Below, piece by piece: positions 1-5,647 of a DNA stretch of 8,398 nt. Source of the stretch: Deltaproteobacteria bacterium (GTDB lineage Bacteria; Myxococcota; Polyangia; Haliangiales; Haliangiaceae); contig JAGSPR010000418.1 in assembly GCA_018262455.1 (NCBI GenBank), forward strand, positions 1-8,398, in the 5' to 3' direction. The position numbers and the translations under genes were made by a program. Position 1 is the stretch's first letter, and every line of letters starts with the position of its first letter. Under the pieces are notes generated by a model, which was given only the letters and a program-made list of their open reading frames with translations, was not told the DNA's origin and searched no databases.

Positions 1-428
1 CGAAGGCGAAGGCGAATCCGGACCTGAAGGGCGATTCGGCGCGAGGAGTGGCCGCCCGCGCGTGCGAGCAGAGCTCGATGCAGCTCGCGATCGACGCGCC
101 CGCCGGTGCCATGCCGGGCGAGCTCCACGTCAAGCGGGTCGAGCTGTTCGACGAGACCGGCGCCTCGCTCGGGGAGCTCACGGCCAGCGCTCCGACCAGG
201 TGGTTGGATCTCGAGTCGTACGTGCCGTGGGATCAGCGCATCGAGCCAGGGCACGAGCTGGCCGTGAGTTACGCGCTCAGCCAGCCCAGCTGGCGCGGGG
301 TGAACGACCGCTGGAACAAGACGTATGTGGTCAAGGCCGTGATCTCCGTCGGCGGCGCGGATCAAACGGTGCAGCAGAGCGTCGAGGTCAGCGCGCCGAC
401 GAGCCTGCCCCCCGGCGTCAAGACCTAG
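1..428 (+). CDS. C-terminal part of an unidentified protein (5' end outside window)
   Basis: The frame is open from the window edge (first full codon at position 3) to a TAG at 426-428, giving at least 141 residues. An in-frame GTG at 48 has no clear ribosome binding site, and the Lys/Ala-rich residues before it read as coding, so I treat this as the 3' part of a longer gene. The visible part looks like a soluble beta-rich domain: alternating hydrophobic residues around 'LHVKRVELFDETG' and 'YVVKAVISVGGADQ', a Trp-containing segment (WLDLESYVPWDQ), and a Pro-rich end. I see no catalytic motif, membrane segment or haem site. The pattern resembles secreted or periplasmic beta-sandwich proteins, but I do not recognise the family. 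It is convergent with the di-haem cytochrome gene, with only 23 bases between the stop codons. I am fairly sure it is coding and have no view on function. Confidence 0.65.
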   Translation, partial: KAKANPDLKGDSARGVAARACEQSSMQLAIDAPAGAMPGELHVKRVELFDETGASLGELTASAPTRWLDLESYVPWDQRIEPGHELAVSYALSQPSWRGVNDRWNKTYVVKAVISVGGADQTVQQSVEVSAPTSLPPGVKT

Positions 429-451
429 CGACGACGACGCGGTCGGCTACC

Positions 452-1813
452 TCAGAGGGTCTCGAGGAACGCGATCAGGGCGGCGCGATCGGAGTCGTCG
501 AGGTGGGTCCCCGCCGGATGACCGGGGATAGGTCCCGGTCCGAGCCGGCCCGCGGCGTATCCCGGTTGCAGACGTGCCGGCGAGATCAGCTCCGCCAGCG
601 AGGAGATCGAGCCGTCGTGAAGATACGGCGCGCCCTCGCCGACGCGCACGAGCGGAGGAACCCGGTACGTGCCGGTGCCACGCCCGCGCCCGGTGGCGAG
701 TGCCGGATTCGTCCCGATCGCCGCCGCCGCGATCGTGCGCCCGCCGTACGCCGCGTTCTCATGACAGCTCCGGCAATGCTCGTCGAACACCGCCGCGCCG
801 TGCCTGGCACTGGGGCCCGGACGGACCGCGCGCGCCGGTGGTTCGAGCGAGTACAAGTACATCGCGAGCGCCCACGCGAGTGCGCGCGGCGGCCGGATCA
901 GCGTGTGGTTGGAATCGGTCAGCTGGGTGTCCTGGCGGATCGCCAGCGCGAGTGGGCTGTCGTGCCGGATCGTCCCGGCCTGCGTCAGCCAGCGCTGATC
1001 ACGGACGCCCCACAGATCGGGAATCGTCACCGGATCCTCGTCGTCGTCCTCGGTGACATCCGCGCGCCCGGGGCCCCAGCTCGCCATCCGGCGCGCGAGC
1101 TGTGGATCGAGCGGCGCACCGGTCTCGAGGTGGAACGCGAGCCGCAGCCGGCCGTAGTCGAACGCTCGCCGCGCCGCACCCACCACCAGCGCGCCGTCCT
1201 TCACCGTCGTGTGGCAGATCGCGCACGTGATGCCCACCCGGGTCTCGCCATCGACGTTCTTGAACACGACCAGCCCGGGAACCCCGCCATCTGCCGTGCG
1301 CTCGACCCCGACGGCCGCGGCCACCTCCGGCCGGGTCAGCCCCCACTCCATGGCCACCTCGGCGCGCATCGGATACTCGAAGAACACGCGACGCCCGAGC
1401 GCCACCCAGCCGGCCATCGTCGTGGGCTCCTTGCCGTCCCACAGCGGCGCCGCGAGTGCGTCTGGAATCTCGCCGTGCGCGAGTCGAGCAGCGAGCGCGG
1501 CCGTCACCAGCTGTGCGCGTGGATTCCACGCGGGCAACCGGTCCCAGCCTGCCGAGCCGAGCCCGTACGAGGCCAGCCGCTGTCGCGAGTACAGGTTGCC
1601 GTGGTTGGTGAGCGAATGCTCGAGTGCCGCGCGCCGGTAGGGCGTGTCGTCGAGGAACCGCCTCGCTTCGCGGGCCATCCAGTCATCGGACCACGCGGCA
1701 GGCGACGCCGGCTCGCCACGACCACGCTCGTCAGGCTCGGGTGCCGGCCTGCTCGAGCATCCCCCGATCGCGGCAAGCACCGCGATCGTCGTCGGGAGGG
1801 CCACGCCGCGCAT
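452..1813 (-). CDS. Di-haem c-type cytochrome lipoprotein, RoxA / cytochrome c peroxidase-like
   Basis: This 453-residue exported redox protein starts at an ATG (1811-1813). The N-terminus is a lipoprotein signal ending in IGG-Cys19, followed by a Pro/Arg/Glu-rich linker, so it is probably membrane-anchored on the outer face. Two haem c attachment motifs are present: CAICH at 197-201 and CRSCH at 347-351. The C-terminal domain carries APYLHDGS (395-402) followed by a Leu-rich helix, as in the C-terminal domains of RoxA-like and di-haem peroxidase-like cytochromes. The N-terminal third has many Trp and Arg residues and a 'GRRVFFEYP' stretch before the first haem. An acidic cluster (TEDDDEDP) lies between the haems. 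RoxA itself, a secreted rubber oxygenase, is much longer, so I do not infer that activity; peroxidase, MauG-like oxidase or plain electron carrier are all possible. The gene is alone on its strand. Di-haem cytochrome is secure; the subfamily is not. Confidence 0.88.
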   Translation of the reverse strand: MRGVALPTTIAVLAAIGGCSSRPAPEPDERGRGEPASPAAWSDDWMAREARRFLDDTPYRRAALEHSLTNHGNLYSRQRLASYGLGSAGWDRLPAWNPRAQLVTAALAARLAHGEIPDALAAPLWDGKEPTTMAGWVALGRRVFFEYPMRAEVAMEWGLTRPEVAAAVGVERTADGGVPGLVVFKNVDGETRVGITCAICHTTVKDGALVVGAARRAFDYGRLRLAFHLETGAPLDPQLARRMASWGPGRADVTEDDDEDPVTIPDLWGVRDQRWLTQAGTIRHDSPLALAIRQDTQLTDSNHTLIRPPRALAWALAMYLYSLEPPARAVRPGPSARHGAAVFDEHCRSCHENAAYGGRTIAAAAIGTNPALATGRGRGTGTYRVPPLVRVGEGAPYLHDGSISSLAELISPARLQPGYAAGRLGPGPIPGHPAGTHLDDSDRAALIAFLETL

Positions 1814-1872
1814 CGGTTTGCCAGGATCGCTGACCGCCGCGACGGCTGTCGAGCGATTTCGACCTACGACCG

Positions 1873-1888
1873 AGGCATGCGTCTTGCT
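1873..1888 (+). promoter_or_regulatory. Candidate sigma-54 (-24/-12) promoter for the OmpA-like gene
   Basis: The 16 bases AGGCATGCGTCTTGCT match the sigma-54 consensus TGGCACGNNNNTTGCW at 10 of 12 fixed positions. GG (1874-1875) and GC (1886-1887) are exactly 10 bases apart, and the -12 half TTGCT is perfect. Initiation would fall near 1899, about 58 bases before the ATG at 1957. A short inverted repeat, GTCGA/TCGAC (1848-1863), lies just upstream and might be an activator site, but that is weak. This is inferred from pattern only. Confidence 0.55.
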
Positions 1889-1946
1889 GCTTGTTGATTC
1901 GTTCGATCACTCGCTGCTGCTCTCCCCCACGATCGACGTCGACCAC

Positions 1947-1951
1947 GGAGG
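1947..1951 (+). promoter_or_regulatory. Ribosome binding site fixing the OmpA-like start
   Basis: GGAGG lies 5 bases before the ATG at 1957. The same frame stays open upstream to a TTG at 1891, but that codon is only 3 bases past the predicted -12 element and so before the likely transcript start. The Shine-Dalgarno and the signal peptide that follows both favour 1957. Confidence 0.8.
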
Positions 1952-1956
1952 ACGTC

Positions 1957-2490
1957 ATGAGAGTCAATCTCGCAATCACTGCCTGCACGCTGCTGCTCGG
2001 AAGAATCGCCTCGGCGGGCTCGACCGGCTCGACCGGCGAGCCGGCCGAAGACGCGGCGCGCAACGTCACCGAGACCTACTTCGCATTCGATTCGTCGCTG
2101 CTCGATCCCGCGTCAGCTGCCAAGCTTGCCGCTGCCGCCGACGAGCTGCGGCAAAACCCCGACGCCAGGATCCTGGTGGCGGGCTTCGCCGATCCGATCG
2201 GAGCCTCGGACTACAACCTGGGGCTGTCGATCCGCCGCACCGAGGCGGTCCGCGAAGCGCTCGAGGGGATCGGCGTGAACCCCGATCGGATGGTGTTCGC
2301 GTTCTACGGCGAGGACGGCCCGCGACGAGAGAGCCATGCCCTCGATCGGCACGTCAGCATCCAGCTCACCCGGGAGCCGCTGCACGCCATCATCGGTCGC
2401 ACGCTGCCCCAGGCGACGGCGCTGCTGTGGAACAAGCCCGTCACCGCCGCCGAGCTCACAGCGCCCCCGATCCCCGTCGCGACGCGATGA
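1957..2490 (+). CDS. Exported OmpA-like peptidoglycan-binding domain protein
   Basis: The protein has 177 residues. Residues 1-20 form a signal peptide with a likely cut after ASA (20/21). A Gly/Ser/Thr-rich linker follows, then one OmpA C-terminal-type domain (about 38-140). Diagnostic parts are YFAFDSSLLD (41-50), 'VAGFADPIG' with Asp79 where the family has the GHTD aspartate, and YNLGLSIRR (86-94) matching the NxxLSxxR motif, with Arg94 at the conserved arginine. Asp and Arg are the pair that binds the diaminopimelate of peptidoglycan in this family, so cell-wall tethering is likely. There is no lipobox and no beta-barrel, so it would be a free periplasmic domain. About 37 residues after the domain are unassigned. 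It is divergent from the di-haem cytochrome and convergent with the sigma-54 regulator. A sigma-54-like promoter precedes it. Confidence 0.88.
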   Translation: MRVNLAITACTLLLGRIASAGSTGSTGEPAEDAARNVTETYFAFDSSLLDPASAAKLAAAADELRQNPDARILVAGFADPIGASDYNLGLSIRRTEAVREALEGIGVNPDRMVFAFYGEDGPRRESHALDRHVSIQLTREPLHAIIGRTLPQATALLWNKPVTAAELTAPPIPVATR

Positions 2491-2602
2491 CCGTCGACGA
2501 GCCCGCTGTGCCCGATCGACACATGGCCCACCCGGTGCGCGCCTTTGCGCTCGGTGCGAGATGTTCGAAGTCGAGGCACGGATCTCCGTCCATCGCGTTC
2601 AG

Positions 2603-2763
2603 CTAACCCCAGGGTTCGCCTGAGATGATCCCGAGATCGCGAGCCGCTTGTGCGAGGTCGAGGCGCAGCGACGAAACGCTACGGGCGGTAACGTGAGGAG
2701 CAGCAACGAAGAGATCGCGCAAGCGGCGACGCGAGGGTCAGCTCAGGTGAACCCTGGGGTTAG
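2603..2763. repeat. 161-bp imperfect palindrome, MITE-like inverted-repeat element
   Basis: Outer arms 2603-2631 and 2735-2763 are inverted copies: the outermost 22 bases differ at one position, and 29 bases differ at three. Further in, 2643-2655 pairs with 2715-2727 (12 of 13). At the apex CGCTAC (2677-2682) faces GTAACG (2688-2693) across a 5-base loop. All three arm pairs centre on 2683-2685, so the whole stretch could fold as one long hairpin. Each outer arm also holds its own small palindrome, AACCC-NN-GGGTT. The ends read CTAACCCC and GGGGTTAG, with a TA just inside each end that could be a target-site duplication. I see no coding capacity. It lies between two converging genes, and the regulator's stop codon (2760-2762) is inside the right arm. 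Alternatives are a structured RNA or a bidirectional terminator. Confidence 0.8.
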
Positions 2764-4337
2764 ACCAGGACGGCGTCTCGAGCGCGTCGCGAAACAGCAC
2801 CCTTCGCACCGGTTCGCTCGAGCACCGGAGGCGGCGACGGGCAGTCGGCGACGGCGTGCGGTTCGTTCGACGCCGGGGCCGCGTGGGCGGAGTGGTCGCT
2901 CGCCACGCCATCGCGCGAGGCCTCGAGCCTCCGGTGCAACGACCTGCGATCGATCCCGAGGATGCGCGCGGCGTGCGTCTTGTTCCCGCCGACGCCAGCG
3001 AGCACCTGGCGAACGTAGCGGCGTTCCAGCTTGCTGAGGGTGATCATCTCGCCCGGCGACTCGGTCGTGATCACGAGCTTCGAGATCTGGTGTTCCCGGA
3101 TCTTCTCCGCCAGATCCTCGACGGTGATCACGTCGAGCCGGCACAGCGCGACCGCGCGCTCCATGCAGTTCTCGAGCTCCCGGACGTTGCCCGGCCAGTC
3201 GTAATCCATCAGCCGACGCGCGGCGGGCCCCGAGAGGCCCTTGACCTGCTTGCTTGCTCGCCCCGCGATACGCGTCAGGAAGTACTGTGCGAGGAGAAGG
3301 ATGTCGCCCGCGCGTGCTCGCAGCGGCGGCACGGCGATCGCGACGACGTTGATCCGGTAGAACAAGTCCTCGCGGAACCGCTTCTCGTGGACCTCGGTCT
3401 CGAGGTCACGGTTGGTCGCGGTGATCACGCGAGCTTCGAACGGGACCTCGTCGTCGCCCCCGACTGGCCGCACCTTGCGCTCCTGGAGCACGCGCAACAG
3501 CTTGACCTGCATCTCGAGCGGCATTTCGGCGATCTCGTCGAGAAAGATCGTGCCGGAGCCTGCCTGCACGAACAGACCTGAGCGCGCTCGCTTGGCGTCG
3601 GTGAACGCGCCGCGCAGGTGACCGAACAGCTCGCTCTCGAGGAGCGAGGCTGGCATCGCCGCGCAGTTCACGGCCACGAACGGCTGATCGCGACGCGGCG
3701 ACAGGTGGTGAAGTGCCTTTGCGACGAGCTCCTTCCCGGTCCCGCTCTCGCCGGTGACGAGCACGGTCACGTCGCTGTCCGCGACCCGACGCACCATCTC
3801 GAGCGTCTGGCGGATCGCAGGGCTATCGCCTGCGATCCCCCCGATCGGGAGGTCCCGGTCCGCGGCCGACCTCAGCCGCCTGACCTCGCGCTTGAGGGTC
3901 AAGTGCTCGATCGCGCGGCTGACCGCGATCTCGAGCGCCTCCACCTTCACCGGTTTGGTGAGGTAGTCATAGGCGCCGCCGCGGATCGCAGCGATCGCGG
4001 TCTCGATCCCGGTCTGACAGGTGAGCACGATCGGCAACAGCTCCGGGTGGCGTTCGCGGAGCTGCTGGCACAGCTCGATGCCCGTCATCCCTGGCATGAG
4101 AACGTCGGTCACGACGACGTCGGCCGGCGTCGTGCGGAGGTGTTCGAGCGCGGCGTACCCCGACGCGACGGCATCGGCATGGAAGCCACGATCCCGAAGA
4201 ATGTCGCGGAGCAGCCACGCGCTGTCGTCATCATCGTCGACGACCAGGATGGTTCCGGTCACGTTGGGTCGAGGCCGCTTTGTCGGCGCGCGGTCATCTG
4301 CAACAGGGACTGCATGCAGGCGATTTGCGTCGCTCAT
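2760..4337 (-). CDS. Sigma-54-dependent response regulator (NtrC family, orphan)
   Basis: The 525-residue protein has three modules. The receiver domain (about 28-148) has the acidic run Asp34-38, phospho-acceptor Asp78 (VVVTD), Thr106 and Lys128. The AAA+ domain (about 165-400) has Walker A GESGTGKE (196-203), the sigma-54 contact loop GAFTDA (243-248, usually GAFTGA), Walker B GTIFLDE (262-268), and arginines 322 and 328 in FREDLFYR. The Fis-type helix-turn-helix is at about 438-475 (NKTHAARILGIDRRSLHRRL). Once phosphorylated it should bind upstream sites and drive open-complex formation by sigma-54 RNA polymerase. The frame is open to an ATG at 4586, but the extra 83 residues are Trp/Arg-rich and unlike any receiver leader, so I chose 4337, although its ribosome binding site is weak. 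No histidine kinase is nearby. An unconserved tail of about 50 residues follows the helix-turn-helix and ends inside the 2603-2763 repeat. Confidence 0.93.
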   Translation of the reverse strand: MSDANRLHAVPVADDRAPTKRPRPNVTGTILVVDDDDDSAWLLRDILRDRGFHADAVASGYAALEHLRTTPADVVVTDVLMPGMTGIELCQQLRERHPELLPIVLTCQTGIETAIAAIRGGAYDYLTKPVKVEALEIAVSRAIEHLTLKREVRRLRSAADRDLPIGGIAGDSPAIRQTLEMVRRVADSDVTVLVTGESGTGKELVAKALHHLSPRRDQPFVAVNCAAMPASLLESELFGHLRGAFTDAKRARSGLFVQAGSGTIFLDEIAEMPLEMQVKLLRVLQERKVRPVGGDDEVPFEARVITATNRDLETEVHEKRFREDLFYRINVVAIAVPPLRARAGDILLLAQYFLTRIAGRASKQVKGLSGPAARRLMDYDWPGNVRELENCMERAVALCRLDVITVEDLAEKIREHQISKLVITTESPGEMITLSKLERRYVRQVLAGVGGNKTHAARILGIDRRSLHRRLEASRDGVASDHSAHAAPASNEPHAVADCPSPPPVLERTGAKGAVSRRARDAVLV

Positions 4338-4354
4338 CGCCGCGTGGTGATGCA

Positions 4355-4368
4355 GCTGGCGCGCCAGC
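4355..4368. promoter_or_regulatory. 14-bp perfect palindrome upstream of the regulator gene
   Basis: GCTGGCGCGCCAGC is a perfect dyad 17 bases upstream of the chosen ATG at 4337. Its size suits a Fis-type dimeric site, so it could be an autoregulatory operator or an upstream activator site shared with the divergent gene. In such GC-rich DNA a chance palindrome is also quite possible. Confidence 0.3.
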
Positions 4369-4631
4369 CAACGCCACGAGTCGGAGCGCATCGGTGATCC
4401 ACAACAGGTCCAGCAACATCGGCCCACGGACGTCCAGCCGCCCTCGGCCGACGCGCGTGCAGAACCCGGCGAAGCAGCCGAAGTCCCCACTGGCCAAGCA
4501 GGCGCCGAGATCCAGACAAACAGCCGGCGCCGGATCACGAGCCCGGCCGGAAGTGGCTCGCGCTGCGCCTGAACCCCGCTCGCCATGCGCCCCGAGGTGC
4601 GCGAACCTTGCTCGGGCGCCCGAAGATCTCA

Positions 4632-4647
4632 CGGTCCCTTGCTTGCA
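4632..4647 (+). promoter_or_regulatory. Weak candidate sigma-54 promoter for the LEA-like gene
   Basis: CGGTCCCTTGCTTGCA has GG (4633-4634) and GC (4645-4646) exactly 10 bases apart and a perfect TTGCA -12 half. The -24 half keeps only GG and one C of TGGCACG. It lies about 50 bases before the ATG at 4697, a sensible leader length. On its own it would be dismissed; the adjacent sigma-54 activator and the better matches at neighbouring genes give it some weight. Confidence 0.3.
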
Positions 4648-4696
4648 GTAGCTCGAGGCCACGGGGGCCAAATGGCTCGCAGGAACAGGAGGTCGT

Positions 4697-4912
4697 ATGG
4701 GAACCAAGGACAGGACGAAGGACAAGATCGATCTGGCGGCCGTGAAGGCCAGAACCGCCGTCCACAACGTCATGGACAAGACGTCGGATGCAGCGCACAC
4801 CGTCGGCGAGAAGATCAAGGACGCCGCGGCCACGGTCGGCGAGAAGATCAAGGACGCTGGCGCGGCAGTGAAGGACGCCGGCAAGGATATCAAGCGCAAG
4901 ATCGAACCCTGA
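4697..4912 (+). CDS. Small LEA-like hydrophilic repeat protein
   Basis: This 71-residue protein is dominated by Lys, Asp and Ala with almost no aromatic residues, no Cys, no signal peptide and no membrane segment, so it is probably cytoplasmic. It contains a repeated 11-residue unit, TVGEKIKDAAA (35-45) and TVGEKIKDAGA (46-56), and a decayed third copy, AVKDAGKDIKR (57-67). Such 11-residue periods form amphipathic helices and recall group 3 LEA proteins and small bacterial stress proteins that are disordered until drying or membrane contact. The start is well supported: AGGAGG at 4687-4692, four bases before the ATG. It is divergent from the sigma-54 regulator and convergent with the Tyr/Trp-rich lipoprotein. 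A desiccation or envelope-stress role is inferred from composition only. Confidence 0.85.
   Translation: MGTKDRTKDKIDLAAVKARTAVHNVMDKTSDAAHTVGEKIKDAAATVGEKIKDAGAAVKDAGKDIKRKIEP
4799..4864 (+). repeat. Two tandem 33-bp units inside the LEA-like gene
   Basis: Units 4799-4831 and 4832-4864 both begin AC(C/G)GTCGGCGAGAAGATC and differ at only a few bases, mostly near their ends. Each encodes one 11-residue helical unit. The near identity, including synonymous positions, points to a recent in-frame duplication, so copy number may differ between strains. Confidence 0.85.
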
Positions 4913-4932
4913 GGGCCGCCGAGGCTCAACCC

Positions 4933-4966
4933 TGGTTTGCGCACCCATGGTTTGCGAATCACGCAA
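4933..4966. repeat. Short direct repeat and small hairpin after the LEA-like gene
   Basis: TGGTTTGCG occurs at 4933-4941 and 4948-4956. The second copy runs into TTGCG-AATCA-CGCAA (4952-4966), a 5-bp stem with a 5-base loop. It lies 40 bases past the LEA-like stop, between converging genes, so it may help end transcription. The stem is short and has no T-tract. I see nothing else in the 225-base gap up to 5137. Confidence 0.25.
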
Positions 4967-5137
4967 GGGGTTCGGCTCGGTGCGATCTCGCGGCACATCC
5001 TGCGCGAAACTGCATCGCGGGCCGGGCGCGTTGATCTGTTCGGGCCGTGCGCACGAACGGCGTCGACTCGGCGACGCAGGTCACGAGCCGGTCACCAGAC
5101 CGATGCGCATGACCTTCGTCACCACGGAGCAAAACAA

Positions 5138-5500
5138 CTAGCGGCGGTGATCGCGGCGAACCGGAGCGCGGTTGCCACGGTTCTCGCGCGCCACGTAGCC
5201 GTGGGGGCGGTAGTGGCGATACGCGCCGGGCGTGTTGATCCGGCCGACCACCACCGGCGGATTCGCGTAGACCCAGCCGCGGTTGTAGTAGTTCGACCGA
5301 TACCAGCGGCCGCCGTCATTCCGCCAGTAGTAGTTGTTCGAGTAGAAGATCGGCTCGTCGTAGTCGACGATCACGGAGACGCCGGGCGAGATCTCGACGA
5401 GATCCGGCGTGTACGCGACGGCCGTGACTCGATACTCGCCGGAGCCGATACAGCCTGCGGTGAGCGCGGCCGAGGTCAGCAACGCGGGGATGATACGCAT
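5138..5500 (-). CDS. Small Tyr/Trp-rich lipoprotein of unknown function
   Basis: The 120-residue product has a lipoprotein signal ending in LTAG-Cys17, so it should be lipidated and membrane-anchored. The mature part has a beta-like segment (EYRVTAVAYTPDLVEISPGVSVIVDYDEP, 22-50 in two overlapping strands) and then a very aromatic stretch (51-79) with the pattern YYWR-DGGRWYRS-YY-RGWVY. It ends in a basic tail rich in Arg, His and Tyr (about 94-120). Short aromatic envelope proteins of this kind are common in myxobacteria and proteobacteria, but I cannot assign a function. The frame extends to a TTG at 5515, but the GGAGG there is the ribosome binding site of the ATG at 5500. It is convergent with the LEA-like gene and has the best sigma-54 promoter match in the window. 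Confidence 0.85.
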   Translation of the reverse strand: MRIIPALLTSAALTAGCIGSGEYRVTAVAYTPDLVEISPGVSVIVDYDEPIFYSNNYYWRNDGGRWYRSNYYNRGWVYANPPVVVGRINTPGAYRHYRPHGYVARENRGNRAPVRRDHRR

Positions 5501-5508
5501 AAGGATTT

Positions 5509-5513
5509 CCTCC
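5509..5513 (-). promoter_or_regulatory. Ribosome binding site fixing the lipoprotein start
   Basis: On the - strand GGAGG lies 8 bases before the ATG at 5500. It sits within the first codons of the alternative TTG start at 5515, so that longer start is unlikely. Confidence 0.75.
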
Positions 5514-5526
5514 AATCGCTAGTGCA

Positions 5527-5542
5527 CGCAGGTCGCGTGCCA
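5527..5542 (-). promoter_or_regulatory. Strong sigma-54 (-24/-12) promoter for the Tyr/Trp-rich lipoprotein
   Basis: Read on the - strand, TGGCACGCGACCTGCG has a perfect TGGCACG -24 element. GC is at the -12 position with the required 10 bases between GG and GC. Only the first T of TTGC and the final A/T deviate. Initiation would fall near 5516, giving a very short leader (about 16 bases) that just contains the GGAGG. This is the best sigma-54 match in the window. Confidence 0.72.
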
Positions 5543-5592
5543 TTCTCGTTAGGAGATCCTCTGATCGTGCGGGGAACGCGCGCCCAGCGGCT

Positions 5593-5623
5593 CGCGGCAG
5601 GCAGGCGAAGCCTGAGCGCCGCG
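5593..5623 (-). terminator. Candidate hairpin terminator of the oxidase-cytochrome operon
   Basis: The stem is CGCGGC (5593-5598) with GCCGCG (5618-5623), then a symmetric 3x3 internal loop, then CAGGC (5602-5606) with GCCTG (5610-5614) around a GAA loop. It lies 24 bases beyond the cytochrome stop codon. There is no U-tract in the - strand direction, which is common in GC-rich genomes but leaves termination unproven. It could equally insulate the downstream lipoprotein promoter. Confidence 0.42.
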
Positions 5624-5647
5624 CGTGAGCGCATGACGTGAACCCGA

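Larger units (their letters stand above)
4338..4696. other. Divergent intergenic region between regulator and LEA-like gene
   Basis: These 359 bases separate the chosen regulator start from the LEA-like start. They hold a 14-bp palindrome (4355-4368), a CCGGCGCCGG palindrome near 4525, a weak -24/-12 match (4632-4647), and the AGGAGG ribosome binding site of the LEA-like gene. The regulator frame stays open across much of the region, so part could be coding if translation starts at 4586 or 4391. I see no other gene or RNA here. Confidence 0.5.

Noticed and set aside
62..1897. Long + strand open frame of 611 codons opposite the di-haem cytochrome
   Set aside because: It is Arg-rich throughout with no domain or signal, and it overlaps the convincing haem protein on the other strand; long antisense frames are expected in GC-rich DNA.
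2573..2590. AGGCACGGATCTCCGT as a sigma-54 promoter
   Set aside because: The -24 half matches, but there is no GC at the -12 position, and no gene lies downstream on that strand.
4401..4425. Possible - strand sigma-54 promoter for the regulator (TGGGCCGATGTTGCT)
   Set aside because: GG and GC are 9 bases apart instead of 10 and the -24 half is poor; sigma-54 does not tolerate this spacing well.
4599..4616. GGTGCGCGAACCTTGCT as a sigma-54 promoter of the LEA-like gene
   Set aside because: The -12 half is good, but GG and GC are 12 bases apart; the site at 4632-4647 has correct spacing.
4294..4998. - strand frame with hydrophobic-looking segments opposite the LEA-like gene
   Set aside because: Its repeated 'ASLIFSPTV' segments are the reverse complement of the 33-bp repeats; the + strand gene has a strong ribosome binding site and coherent composition.
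4947..5141. 64-codon + strand frame between the LEA-like and lipoprotein genes
   Set aside because: It has no ribosome binding site, no recognisable composition, and overlaps the end of the lipoprotein gene.
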